A DNA stretch of 64,000 nucleotides from the NCBI GenBank assembly GCA_001870995.2, contig MLAV02000022.1:1-64000 (forward strand). The letters run 5' to 3'. Below, piece after piece: positions 35,073-43,453 of the stretch; within the stretch, counting starts at the first letter, position 1; each line of letters begins with the position of its first letter. A program made the position numbers and the translations under genes. The notes under the pieces were generated by a model that was not told where the DNA came from, ran no database searches, and saw nothing but the letters and a program-made list of their open reading frames with translations. The DNA is from Chitinophaga sp. CB10 (GTDB lineage Bacteria; Bacteroidota; Bacteroidia; Chitinophagales; Chitinophagaceae).

Positions 35073-35573
35073 TTATCTGTTAACTGAAATAGATAGTGGG
35101 TTATCCATATCGTCACGTACAGTAACTGCTTCTTTCTTACGCGGACGTTTCACGTTGCTGAGGTCGTCCTCGCTGAAGCCGGGAAAATTCTTTTTTACGA
35201 AGAGAAAATACTGTTGCAGCACCTTTGGATCCACCTTGAATGGAAACAGCAGCTCTTTACCGCTCGACTTCAGAAAGTCGCCGGCATTTACTTTACTTTC
35301 ATTCTGCAGGTACCATTTGTACAGGTCCACAATCGCTTTTTCCAACTCGGCTTCATCTACCCGCTCTGGAGCATCAGCCCTGGGAAACAATAAAACAAAT
35401 TCTTCTACGCGGAGTGGTTTGTTATTGTTGACGGTTTTAGAGTTATTGCGGTTATCGTTGTTATCACCACCGTTTTTATCTCCATTGTTACCTCCGTCTT
35501 TAAACCCAGTGTTGGCATTTGCTGATGCGGCTGCGGCCAAAATCACCAACAGCATAAACAACAGCTTCTTCAT
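35073..35573 (-). CDS. Small exported protein with Asn/Gly/Asp-rich linker
   Basis: This 166-residue protein starts at ATG 35573, with a signal peptide (MKKLLFMLLVILAAAASANA). TTG at 35582 is possible but adds no signal feature. Residues about 22-55 form a low-complexity Gly/Asn/Asp/Lys linker, followed by a helical domain (EAELEKAIVDLYKWYLQNE, DPKVLQQYFLFVKKNFPGF) and a basic C-terminal segment. I do not recognise a family. The upstream stretch is unusually long and structured, with possible leader elements at 35680-35785. Confidence 0.75.
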   Translation of the reverse strand: MKKLLFMLLVILAAAASANANTGFKDGGNNGDKNGGDNNDNRNNSKTVNNNKPLRVEEFVLLFPRADAPERVDEAELEKAIVDLYKWYLQNESKVNAGDFLKSSGKELLFPFKVDPKVLQQYFLFVKKNFPGFSEDDLSNVKRPRKKEAVTVRDDMDNPLSISVNR

Positions 35574-35691
35574 AAGGCGCAAAATTTACGGACTTAAAAA
35601 TACAATTTATTTTGGGATTAAGTTATGTTAAAATTTTTTTCGGGAAAATTGGGCAAAAACTCAAAAAAACGGGCATTTTCATGAAAAAACA

Positions 35692-35716
35692 AAAGCAATG
35701 GGCGAACCATTGCTTT
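35692..35716 (-). terminator. Terminator-like hairpin facing the minus strand
   Basis: Perfect 10-base arms (35692-35701 with 35707-35716) close a 5-base loop. On the minus strand they are followed by TTTTGTTTTTT, as in an intrinsic terminator. Because it lies upstream of the gene at 35573, it would act either on a small RNA or as an attenuator. Confidence 0.6.
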
Positions 35717-35726
35717 CGAGAGTCAT

Positions 35727-35774
35727 TTACAGTGCGTGAAGATTCACGCGGTGTAGGAATATTTGGTTTTTCAT
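35727..35774 (-). CDS. Possible 15-residue leader peptide
   Basis: On the minus strand an ATG at 35774 opens MKNQIFLHRVNLHAL and a TAA stop at 35727-35729. It is preceded by GTTACTGTCC, and its 3' half contains a GCGTGAA/TTCACGC hairpin (35734-35749). Eleven bases after the stop lies the terminator-like hairpin at 35692-35716. The layout resembles an attenuator or a small RNA. Expression is not shown by the sequence, and the ORF may be fortuitous. Confidence 0.3.
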   Translation of the reverse strand: MKNQIFLHRVNLHAL

Positions 35775-36022
35775 AGGACAGTAACCATAATAAAAATTAA
35801 TACAATAACAAATATATAAAAATTATATCATGATGGCGCGAACGCGCCAAATATTGACGAAAAAGAAAAAATAAAGGCTGTTTTTTCGATTTAGCGAAAA
35901 AAAGGCGACTTTTTAGAATAAAAATGAAATTGGCAGTCTTCCGGTTCGGATAAACACTGCAAAAAGATAGGAAGCAGAAGTGGGGTAATCCCCCAAAAAC
36001 AGGTGTTCTCTAAAAAAATAAA

Positions 36023-36044
36023 AGGGCGCCTAGAAAAGCGCCCT
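36023..36044 (-). terminator. nrdJ terminator
   Basis: AGGGCGC (36023-36029) pairs with GCGCCCT (36038-36044). On the minus strand the hairpin is followed by a T-rich tail (TTTTATTTTTTT). It lies about 115 bases after the nrdJ stop. Confidence 0.75.
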
Positions 36045-36160
36045 CAATTTGTTACTATCCTATGAAAACCCTATTTGAATACAAAGGTAAGTGCATGTTA
36101 TTTTTCTTTGAAATTTTAGAGGCACAATAACATATCATTAACAAGAGTTACAACACTGAA

Positions 36161-39100
36161 TCAGCTACAACCCATGCTGTTGCCGCAATTCAGGCATTTA
36201 TAACAAGTTCCCGACCTTACGGTAATATGCCCGCAGGTATTACATGCCGGCGCATCGCTCTGCATGCTCCGCAGGTAATCTTGCGTACTATTTTCACCCT
36301 TGTGAGCCGCCGTAACTGGCTGCTTCGCAGGCTTATGCGGAGATGCCGGCTGCGGCGCTGCAGCGGTCACCCGTATGCTCGACAATTGCGGCCCGGCAGG
36401 AGGGAGGTCCTCCTCCTCTTCCCCCGTATTCCCCGGTCCATCCAGGACGTGCACCAGGTCAGTGCGGCCTAAATACTCATATCCCAAAACCCGGAATATA
36501 TAATCTATTAAAGATGTGGCTGATTTAATGTTCGGATGGTCTACCATACCCGCCGGCTCAAACCGGGTAAACACAAACTTATCCACAAACTCCTCCAGCG
36601 GCACCCCATACTGCAGCCCAATAGAAACCGCTATGGCAAAGCAGTTCATCAAACTGCGCAGGGTAGAGCCCTCCTTGGCCAGGTCCACGAAGATCTCGCC
36701 CAGCGTACCGTCGTTATACTCGCCCGTACGCACAAAGATGGTCTGCCCGCCCACATTCGCCTTCTGGGTAAACCCGCTCCGCTTAACCGGCAGCGTCTTA
36801 CGCTCCACAATCCGGGATAACTGGCGTTTTAGGGTGGTATCCTTACTGGCAATCATCCGCTTGTTCACCTCCTCCAGCAGCTCGTCAATGCTCAGCTCAT
36901 CCAGGTTGATCATCTGCGAAGCTTCCGCCGGCGCCTCGGCTTTCTTCTTTTTGTCACTCTTATTGCTCAGCGGCTGGCTCAACTTACTGCCATCCCGGTA
37001 CAACGCGCAGGCTTTCAGCCCCAGCTCCCAACTGAGCATATAGGCATCCGCAATCTCCGCTACCTCCGCCTCATGCGGTAAATTGATGGTTTTGGAAATT
37101 GCCCCTGAAATAAACGGTTGGGTGGCCGCCATCATGCGGATATGCCCGTGCGGATGTATATACCGCTTCCCGGTCTTGCCGCATTTATTGGCGCAGTCAA
37201 ATACCGGCAAATGTTCCGCTTTCAGATACGGCGCCCCTTCCACGGTCATCGTGCCGCATACATAATCGTTGGCAGCTTCTATCTCCTCGTCAGTAAAGCC
37301 CAGGGCATGCAGTAAGCTGAACTCCAGGTTAAAATATTCTTCCGGCTTATAGCCCAAACGCTGCAAACACTCTTCTCCAAGGGTATGCACATTGAACACA
37401 AAAGAGATATCAAAAGAGGAAGCAACGGCATTATCCAGCTTCTTCAGCTCCTCGGCTATAAAACCTTTCTCGGACAGCGTCTGGTGGTTGATATAAGGCG
37501 CGCCTGCAAAGGAACCTGTACCCCTGGCGTAATCCACAATCGCTTTGATTTCAGCAGGGGAGTAGCCCAAATGCTCCAGCGCAGAAGGAATGGACTGGTT
37601 GATAATCTTGAAATACCCGCCGCCGGACAGCTTCTTGAACTTCACGAGGGCAAAATCAGGTTCCACCCCGGTAGTATCACAATCCATGACCAACCCGATA
37701 GTGCCGGTTGGAGCGATAACGGTAGCCTGTGCATTCCGGTACCCATAGATCTCCCCTAACTTAACCGCTTCATCCCATGCCTTGGTGGCTGCCTTCAGCA
37801 GGTAATCCGGGCAATGCATGGCATTGATGCCCTGGGGCTTGATTTCCAGCCCTTCATAGGCATCCACGGCATCGTAGGCCGCCGCACGGTGGTTGCGCAT
37901 CACCCGCAGCATATCCTCCTTGTTTTCCTGGTACCGCGCAAACGCGCCCAGGTGGGCCGCCATCTCCGCGGAGGTCTTGTAGGCGATGCCCGTCATGATG
38001 GCCGTAATAGCCCCGGCAATCCCCCGGGCCTCCTCGCTGTCATACGCAATGCCGCTCACCATCAGCATGGACCCCAGGTTCGCAAATCCCAGGCCCAGCG
38101 TACGGTAATCGTAACTCAGCTGCGCCACTTCCTTCGACGGGAACTGCGCCATCAATACGGATATTTCCAGTACCACCGTCCATAACCGCACGGTGTATTC
38201 AAAACCCTCCACATCAAATAAATTGCTGCTTTCATCGTAAAAGCGGCGCAGGTTTACAGAGGCCAGGTTGCAGGCCGTATTATCCAGGAACATATATTCC
38301 GAACAGGGGTTGGACGCATTGATACGCCCGCCTTTCGGACAGGTATGCCACTCGTTGATCGTAGTATCGTACTGCGTGCCGGGATCGGCGCAGCGCCAGG
38401 CCGCATAGGCAATCTGGTCCCAAAGCTCCCGGGCCTTTACGGACTTCACCGGCTTGCCCGTAGTGCGCGCAATCAGGTCCCAGTCGGTATCTGCCTGCAA
38501 ACGCCTGAAAAACTCATTAGGAATTCGAACGGAGTTATTGGAATTTTGCCCGGATACCGTCCTGTAAGCCTCTCCCTCATAATCAGAAGAATAGCCGGCG
38601 GCAATCAATGCGCCAACCTTCTTTTCCTCTTCCACCTTCCAGTTGATGAAATCCATGATCTCCGGATGATCCAGGTCCAGGCAAACCATCTTGGCCGCCC
38701 GGCGGGTGGTTCCGCCGGATTTGATCGCGCCCGCAGCACGGTCCCCGATTTTGAGGAAACTCATTAAACCGCTGCTGGTACCGCCGCCACTGAGCTTTTC
38801 ACCCTCCCCGCGGATCTGTGAAAAATTCGTTCCTACGCCGGAACCATATTTGAATATCCGCGCTTCCCGCATCCAGAGGTCCATAATGCCGCCGTCATTT
38901 ACCAGGTCGTCCGATACGCTGAGAATAAAGCAGGCATGGGGCTGCGGACGTTCGTATGCGGAAGTGGACTTTTCAAGTTTCCCTGTATTTTGCTCCACGT
39001 AATAGTGGCCCTGGGGCTTGCCCTTAATACCGTAGCTCTCATACAAACCGGTGTTGAACCACTGGGGCGAGTTAGGCACACAACCCTGGTTCAGCATACA

Positions 39101-39472
39101 ATACACCAGCTCATCATAAAATATCTGGGCATCCCGGGGAGATGCAAAGTACCCGTATTTTTCGCCCCAAACGCGCCAGCAATTAGCCATCCGGTGTACG
39201 ACCTGCTTTACGGACGTTTCCCTTCCAAGACTGCCGTCAGGCTGGGGTACGCCTGCTTTTCTAAAATATTTCTGCGCAAGAATATCCGTGGCTATCTGCG
39301 ACCATCCTACCGGAACCTCCACATTATTCATTTCAAATACAATATCACCACCGGGGTTCCTGATAACAGAAGTCCGAAAGTCATATTCAAACTGCTCATA
39401 AGGGCTCATGCCCGCCTTGGTGTACTGACGTGTAAACTCAAGACCGGCTTCCCTGTTTGCTGGATTTTTCAT
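36161..39472 (-). CDS. nrdJ: Adenosylcobalamin-dependent ribonucleotide reductase (class II)
   Basis: This 1103-residue enzyme reduces ribonucleotides using coenzyme B12. ATG at 39472 (MKNPANREAGLEF) is preferred over the upstream ATG at 39574, which adds a non-conserved 34-residue extension. The ten-stranded barrel shows PHACFILSVSDD and the active-site segment NPCSEYMFLDNTACNLASVNL, with APTGTIGLVMDCDTTG further on. A C-terminal basic linker leads to a zinc-ribbon end (ACNTCG, CYKCLNCGNSMGC), as usual for NrdJ. It does not need the oxygen-dependent radical subunit. An 18-base dyad lies about 105 bases upstream of the start. Confidence 0.95.
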   Translation of the reverse strand: MKNPANREAGLEFTRQYTKAGMSPYEQFEYDFRTSVIRNPGGDIVFEMNNVEVPVGWSQIATDILAQKYFRKAGVPQPDGSLGRETSVKQVVHRMANCWRVWGEKYGYFASPRDAQIFYDELVYCMLNQGCVPNSPQWFNTGLYESYGIKGKPQGHYYVEQNTGKLEKSTSAYERPQPHACFILSVSDDLVNDGGIMDLWMREARIFKYGSGVGTNFSQIRGEGEKLSGGGTSSGLMSFLKIGDRAAGAIKSGGTTRRAAKMVCLDLDHPEIMDFINWKVEEEKKVGALIAAGYSSDYEGEAYRTVSGQNSNNSVRIPNEFFRRLQADTDWDLIARTTGKPVKSVKARELWDQIAYAAWRCADPGTQYDTTINEWHTCPKGGRINASNPCSEYMFLDNTACNLASVNLRRFYDESSNLFDVEGFEYTVRLWTVVLEISVLMAQFPSKEVAQLSYDYRTLGLGFANLGSMLMVSGIAYDSEEARGIAGAITAIMTGIAYKTSAEMAAHLGAFARYQENKEDMLRVMRNHRAAAYDAVDAYEGLEIKPQGINAMHCPDYLLKAATKAWDEAVKLGEIYGYRNAQATVIAPTGTIGLVMDCDTTGVEPDFALVKFKKLSGGGYFKIINQSIPSALEHLGYSPAEIKAIVDYARGTGSFAGAPYINHQTLSEKGFIAEELKKLDNAVASSFDISFVFNVHTLGEECLQRLGYKPEEYFNLEFSLLHALGFTDEEIEAANDYVCGTMTVEGAPYLKAEHLPVFDCANKCGKTGKRYIHPHGHIRMMAATQPFISGAISKTINLPHEAEVAEIADAYMLSWELGLKACALYRDGSKLSQPLSNKSDKKKKAEAPAEASQMINLDELSIDELLEEVNKRMIASKDTTLKRQLSRIVERKTLPVKRSGFTQKANVGGQTIFVRTGEYNDGTLGEIFVDLAKEGSTLRSLMNCFAIAVSIGLQYGVPLEEFVDKFVFTRFEPAGMVDHPNIKSATSLIDYIFRVLGYEYLGRTDLVHVLDGPGNTGEEEEDLPPAGPQLSSIRVTAAAPQPASPHKPAKQPVTAAHKGENSTQDYLRSMQSDAPACNTCGHITVRSGTCYKCLNCGNSMGCS

Positions 39473-39575
39473 GCTGGTACATTGATTAGGATTATACAAT
39501 ACTTGGTTACTGTGTGTGGGCGTTACTAAAATTAATTTTTTAATCGCGGAGGACAACGCATTTATTTTGCACAAC

Positions 39576-39593
39576 TTGTGGATAATTCCACAA
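39576..39593. promoter_or_regulatory. Perfect dyad upstream of nrdJ
   Basis: TTGTGGA and TCCACAA arms surround TAAT, giving an 18-base perfect palindrome. It does not match the published NrdR-box pattern (ACACWATATATWGTGT). It may be the operator of another regulator of nrdJ. Confidence 0.45.
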
Positions 39594-39779
39594 ACTCTTT
39601 CAGGGGCTGAATTGTTATTTAAGACCTGACTTTCCGGACGTTTTCCGGCTTAAAATTTGCCGTAAAAAACGCATTAGGAATATGTTACTTATATGCAGCT
39701 ATTTATCATGCTATTCATGAATAAAAAATGAATGTCATGCATATTTATTTATCAATGTAGGTTATTAATAAAAAAATTA

Positions 39780-39787
39780 TACATTTG
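39780..39787 (+). promoter_or_regulatory. Candidate -7 element (TAnnTTTG) of the GGGP synthase gene
   Basis: TACATTTG matches the Bacteroidota -7 consensus TAnnTTTG and lies 26 bases before the ATG. No clear TTTG/TTG -33 element was seen. Confidence 0.45.
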
Positions 39788-39812
39788 CGACAACCGGAAC
39801 AATGCGCTATTG

Positions 39813-40574
39813 ATGTACAATAAAATATACAATTCGTTCATCGAAAGAAAGGCTAAGAAGGAAAAAGCGTTTGCGGTATTGATTGATCCTGACAAGGTAA
39901 CCCCTTCCGGGATTATTGAGCTGGCCGCTAAATGCACCGCTGCTAAAGTAGACTACATCTTCCTTGGCGGCAGCCTTGTTATTACCGATCATTTGGATGA
40001 GTGTGTTCAACAACTTAAAGCCAGTTGCGATATCCCGGTTGTACTATTCCCGGGCAGCCCATCGCAGGTATCACGCTACGCAGATGCGCTGTTGTACTTA
40101 TCCATGATCTCAGGCCGTAATCCTGAATTACTGATAGGTCAGCACGTAGTATCCGCCGCGGCCGTAAAAAAGAGCGGCCTGGAAGTCATCTCCACCGGCT
40201 ATATGGTGATAGACGGCGGCGCGCCTACTACCGTTTCCTACATCAGCAACGCTACTCCCATTCCTTCCGATAAGGCAGATATCGCCATGTGCACCGCCAT
40301 GGCCGGCGAAATGCTGGGCATGAAGGTGATTTATATGGACGCAGGCAGCGGCGCCCGCATCCCCATTTCTGAAAGCATGATCAGCAGAGTGGCCAGCCAG
40401 GTAAGCGCCCCCATCATCGTGGGCGGCGGCATCCGCGATGCGGAAAAAGCCTATCTGAATTGCAAAGCCGGCGCGGATATCATCGTGGTAGGTAACGCCA
40501 TCGAAAACGACCTCTCCCTGATCAAAGAACTCGCAGATGCTGTTCACTCCGTAACAGCCCCTGTAAAAGCATAA
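39813..40574 (+). CDS. Geranylgeranylglyceryl phosphate synthase-family protein (PcrB/GGGPS-like)
   Basis: This 253-residue TIM-barrel protein belongs to the (S)-3-O-geranylgeranylglyceryl phosphate synthase family. These enzymes join a polyprenyl diphosphate to glycerol 1-phosphate. Signature parts include FAVLIDPDKVTPSG, DYIFLGGSLVITDH, VVLFPGSPSQVS, YMDAGSGARIPIS, PIIVGGGIRDAEKA and ADIIVVGNAIE. ATG at 39813 is chosen because upstream in-frame residues do not resemble the family. Bacteroidota carry a bacterial-type member of uncertain chain-length preference. A perfect 13-base-pair hairpin follows. Confidence 0.9.
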   Translation: MYNKIYNSFIERKAKKEKAFAVLIDPDKVTPSGIIELAAKCTAAKVDYIFLGGSLVITDHLDECVQQLKASCDIPVVLFPGSPSQVSRYADALLYLSMISGRNPELLIGQHVVSAAAVKKSGLEVISTGYMVIDGGAPTTVSYISNATPIPSDKADIAMCTAMAGEMLGMKVIYMDAGSGARIPISESMISRVASQVSAPIIVGGGIRDAEKAYLNCKAGADIIVVGNAIENDLSLIKELADAVHSVTAPVKA

Positions 40575-40603
40575 TATTAAGATCTGATCTAAAACGCAAA
40601 TAA

Positions 40604-40632
40604 GAAAGGGCTACGGATTCCGTAGCCCTTTC
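40604..40632. terminator. Terminator hairpin between converging genes
   Basis: GAAAGGGCTACGG (40604-40616) pairs perfectly with CCGTAGCCCTTTC (40620-40632) over a 3-base loop. It lies between the GGGP-synthase stop and the AhpD-like gene stop and can serve both. Confidence 0.8.
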
Positions 40633-40659
40633 ACATAGTATAACCCCTTCGTTGGCTCA

Positions 40660-41112
40660 TTATCCTAAACTGCCTACTACATAACCACCGGGAACTGTGT
40701 GGAACGCACGGTTCAGCATATTCCAGGAATTGATGGTCACCACCGCCAGGGTAATGTCCACAATCTGCGCCTTGCTAAAGTGTTTTGCCAGGTTGTTGAA
40801 GGTTTCGTCTGAAACATTCATGGCAGTGGCTTCCTCCGTATAGGCCAGCACAGCGCGTTCCGCCTCACTGTAATAAGGGCACTCCCTCCAGGCGCTTAAG
40901 GAATATAAACGCTGCGGGTCCTCCCCGAGATGAATGGCATCTTTCCAATGCATATCCAAACAAAATGCACAATCATTGATCTGAGAAGCGCGGAACTTGA
41001 TCAGTTCCTGCAACAGCGGATCCAGGCCGGATTTCTTAACATACATACCGGTTTTGAACAGGCCGTCCATGGCGCCTTTATTGGCATCTTCAAATTTGAT
41101 TCTTGCTTCCAT
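40660..41112 (-). CDS. AhpD-like carboxymuconolactone decarboxylase-family protein
   Basis: This 150-residue all-helical protein carries the CxxC motif of AhpD-type disulfide reductases (CAFCLDMHWKDA, residues about 50). Such proteins reduce peroxides or assist peroxiredoxins. Similar sequences are annotated as alkylhydroperoxidase or CMD family. The C-terminal segment (INSWNMLNRAFHTVPGGYV) is the usual family ending. It is a single gene, divergent from no close partner. Confidence 0.88.
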   Translation of the reverse strand: MEARIKFEDANKGAMDGLFKTGMYVKKSGLDPLLQELIKFRASQINDCAFCLDMHWKDAIHLGEDPQRLYSLSAWRECPYYSEAERAVLAYTEEATAMNVSDETFNNLAKHFSKAQIVDITLAVVTINSWNMLNRAFHTVPGGYVVGSLG

Positions 41113-41276
41113 GATGTTGAAATTTTTATAGTTAATGTTTTAATGTCGGTGAACACTAACAAGACAAACTTCAACACCTAAACGTGACAACTACCGCCAA
41201 AAATTTTTAAACTTTTTCATAAAAAACGGATAATCAACAATTTGCGCGAATAAAAAAATTTCGCAGGCGCAAAAAA

Positions 41277-41300
41277 GGGCCTCCGGGAAACCGGAAGCCC
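41277..41300 (-). terminator. Terminator of the LytTR regulator gene
   Basis: GGGCCTCCGG (41277-41286) pairs with CCGGAAGCCC (41291-41300) with one mismatch. A run of six T lies downstream on the minus strand. A further small hairpin of TTTGCGC/GCGCAAA arms lies beside it. Confidence 0.75.
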
Positions 41301-41371
41301 TAATATTTTGTTTAGCAACTTTACAAGCACGGTCTATGCCGTCTTATTTTTACAACACACTTTAGATCAGA

Positions 41372-42100
41372 TCAGAGACTCATCATCTCCTTAAATTTCA
41401 CCGCCTGTCTGCGGCTTACTTCAATTTTTTCACCGCCGCGCATTTCCAGCAATAACCCACCGTTGAAATAGGTGTCTATTTTTTCGATCATGCGCAGGTT
41501 GACAATATGCTTACGGTTGGCACGGAAAAATACCCGCTCATCCAGGCGCTCTTCCAGCGCGTTAAGCGATTTCAGGATCAACGGCTTGTTAGCCTCGAAA
41601 TACACCCTGGCGTAGTTACCTACACTCTCAAACAGGCGGATTTCCTGGAGCTTTACAAACCAGCAGCGATCCCCGTCTTTAACAAACACCTGGTCGCTCT
41701 CGGACAACATTGTGCGCACAGCCCCGGTGGCCGCCATACGTTCTTTTTCATCCTGCTGATGCAGCTTGTGAATAGCATCCGCCAGTCGCTTCGGCTCCAC
41801 CGGCTTCAGCAGGTAGTCCAGCGCATTGTACTCAAATGCTTTCAAAGCATATTCATCATAGGCAGTCGTGAAAATCACCTGTGGCGTCTTTTCCAGTTCT
41901 GCAAGCAACTCAAACCCGGTCTTATCCGGCATCTGTATGTCGAGGAACAACAGGTCAGGATGCAATGTTTCAATCTTCTCGATACCATCCTTCGCATTCA
42001 CGGCTTCTCCTACCACAACAATCTCCGGATGGTCAGCAAGCAGCTTTTTTAACTCACTCCTGGCCAGGCGTTCATCATCAATTATCAATGCTTTTTTCAT
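41372..42100 (-). CDS. LytTR-family response regulator
   Basis: This 242-residue protein combines a receiver domain and a LytTR DNA-binding domain. ATG at 42100 is used, with the DNA immediately reading MKKALIIDDERLARSEL. The phosphoacceptor Asp is in LLFLDIQMPDKTG (residue about 54), with Thr in VIFTTAYDEYA and Lys in YLLKPVEP. The DNA-binding part ends with the family's NRKHIVNLRMIEKI and EVSRRQAVKFKEMM. It is encoded 96 bases downstream of the sensor kinase, the standard LytS/LytR arrangement in Bacteroidota. Confidence 0.95.
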   Translation of the reverse strand: MKKALIIDDERLARSELKKLLADHPEIVVVGEAVNAKDGIEKIETLHPDLLFLDIQMPDKTGFELLAELEKTPQVIFTTAYDEYALKAFEYNALDYLLKPVEPKRLADAIHKLHQQDEKERMAATGAVRTMLSESDQVFVKDGDRCWFVKLQEIRLFESVGNYARVYFEANKPLILKSLNALEERLDERVFFRANRKHIVNLRMIEKIDTYFNGGLLLEMRGGEKIEVSRRQAVKFKEMMSL

Positions 42101-42195
42101 TGGCAATATGAAGTTTGGTTGATGAATAATTTTTTTAATACAAATATGCCGTACCCGGATCACTCCAGCTACAGCGGTTTATTCCTAAAGTTAAG

Positions 42196-43209
42196 TTACA
42201 ATATCGGCATCACGACCTTGGCCTCCACCAGGTCCCCGCTCTTATTCCGGATCTCAAAGGAAGCCCGGTTGCCGAATAGCAAACTCAGTCGCTGACGGGT
42301 ACTTTCGAGCCCAAAACCATGCCCGTTTTTGGACTTTTCCACAAACTGACCGGTGTTTTCAATCATGATTTCATGCTGTAAACCCTTCAATTTGGAACTG
42401 ATATAGACGTATCCGCCGCTGATTTCTTTCGAAATCCCGTGTTTTATGGCATTTTCCACCAAAGTTTGCAACATCATCGGCGGCACCTGCAAGCTCAGCG
42501 TGTCCGGATCAATATCGTAGCTTACCTGCAATCGCTCCTCAAACCGGATCGTTTCCAGGGCCAGGTAATCCTTTACAATATTCAGCTCTTTTTCCAGGCT
42601 CACCGTTTCCGACTTCTCCGCCGCCATGGAGCTGCGAAGGATGTTGGACAGCTCCGTGATCGCCGTCCTGGCCCGCTGGGGATTCTCATCCACCAGCGCC
42701 CTTATACTGTTTAAGGCATTGAATATGAAATGCGGATTCAGCTGCGCCTTGATCGTTTTCAGCTCCAGCTCCTTCACCGTAGCCCGCAAAGTCAGCTGAT
42801 CCAACTGCTCTATCCTGAGCTTTTCCACATAGTGATACAGGAAATAAATCCCCCACCAGGGCGCCAGGATCAGGTAAAAGGTCATTAACCCCGCCAGTAT
42901 ATCCGTCACCTCGTCCCGCAATACATACAGCACCGCCAGGTAATACACGGCATACATCAGCGAGCCGGAGCCAATCAGCATCGCAAAGAACACGAGCAAC
43001 TGTTTATTCTGCGGGTACGACTGCCAGTCCAGCCTCCGGATCAGTAACCGGAATACATGAGTGGCCACCAACCCCGCCAGCATAATCGTAAATAAGCGCT
43101 GAAAATAGATTTCCGTCGTCTTCCCCTGAGCAGCATAGGTATTTAACAGAAAATACGCTGACCACCCTAAGACCTGGCATAACCAATATTTCGAAATATG
43201 CTTAAACAT
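42196..43209 (-). CDS. LytS-like sensor histidine kinase
   Basis: This 337-residue inner-membrane kinase has four predicted membrane helices in residues about 10-135. The His_kinase domain follows, with the phosphorylation segment LNPHFIFNALNSIRALVDEN, the N-box VPPMMLQTLVENAIKHG and the G-box GHGFGLESTRQRLSLLFG. This is the compact Bacteroidota type that lacks an extracellular sensing domain. It pairs with the LytTR regulator downstream. The upstream 244-base gap should carry its promoter. Confidence 0.95.
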   Translation of the reverse strand: MFKHISKYWLCQVLGWSAYFLLNTYAAQGKTTEIYFQRLFTIMLAGLVATHVFRLLIRRLDWQSYPQNKQLLVFFAMLIGSGSLMYAVYYLAVLYVLRDEVTDILAGLMTFYLILAPWWGIYFLYHYVEKLRIEQLDQLTLRATVKELELKTIKAQLNPHFIFNALNSIRALVDENPQRARTAITELSNILRSSMAAEKSETVSLEKELNIVKDYLALETIRFEERLQVSYDIDPDTLSLQVPPMMLQTLVENAIKHGISKEISGGYVYISSKLKGLQHEIMIENTGQFVEKSKNGHGFGLESTRQRLSLLFGNRASFEIRNKSGDLVEAKVVMPIL

Positions 43210-43416
43210 TTATATAAGTTCGTGTACTTCCCGTATAGCCAAATATACTTTTCGGGGGTCCAGCTTAAAACCTAATTGTTACCAATGGCCCGTAGCATGG
43301 TTAACTGGTTCGGATGGCAGGTCCTAAAGCCTGATGCGGCAATTTCACCCAAGTTCCGTAAATTTAGGAAACTATCAGCTTGTCAACAAACCGTCAACCA
43401 GAACCGCTTTTTTACG

Positions 43417-43424
43417 TATTTTTG
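43417..43424 (+). promoter_or_regulatory. Candidate -7 element of dxs
   Basis: TATTTTTG fits TAnnTTTG and lies 30 bases before the dxs ATG. No convincing -33 element at the usual spacing was seen. Confidence 0.4.
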
Positions 43425-43453
43425 TTCTTTAATAAAAACCCTGAGCCATTATT

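Larger units (their letters stand above)
35574..36160. other. Non-coding region with several hairpins
   Basis: This AT-rich gap of about 590 bases holds, in order, a terminator-like hairpin at 35692-35716 facing the minus strand, a short minus-strand ORF with an internal hairpin at 35727-35774, a TGGCGCG/CGCGCCA dyad near 35834-35849, and the nrdJ terminator at 36023-36044. A 22-codon plus-strand ORF lies at 36062-36130. The sequence GTTACTRTCCTATGAAAA occurs twice, in inverted orientation. Confidence 0.6.
39473..39812. other. Divergent nrdJ / GGGP-synthase promoter region
   Basis: The 340-base gap between two divergent genes has no credible ORF. It carries the dyad at 39576-39593 on the nrdJ side and a TACATTTG element at 39780-39787 on the other. 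No cobalamin riboswitch fold or B12-box was recognised. Confidence 0.6.

Noticed and set aside
36062..36130. 22-codon ORF on the plus strand after the nrdJ terminator
   Set aside because: It is too short and lacks family features; it is kept only as part of the inverted-twin observation.
39576..39593. NrdR box
   Set aside because: The dyad does not match the ACACWATATATWGTGT pattern.
39473..39812. Cobalamin riboswitch upstream of nrdJ
   Set aside because: No B12-box or recognisable long structured leader could be found; only a short dyad is present.
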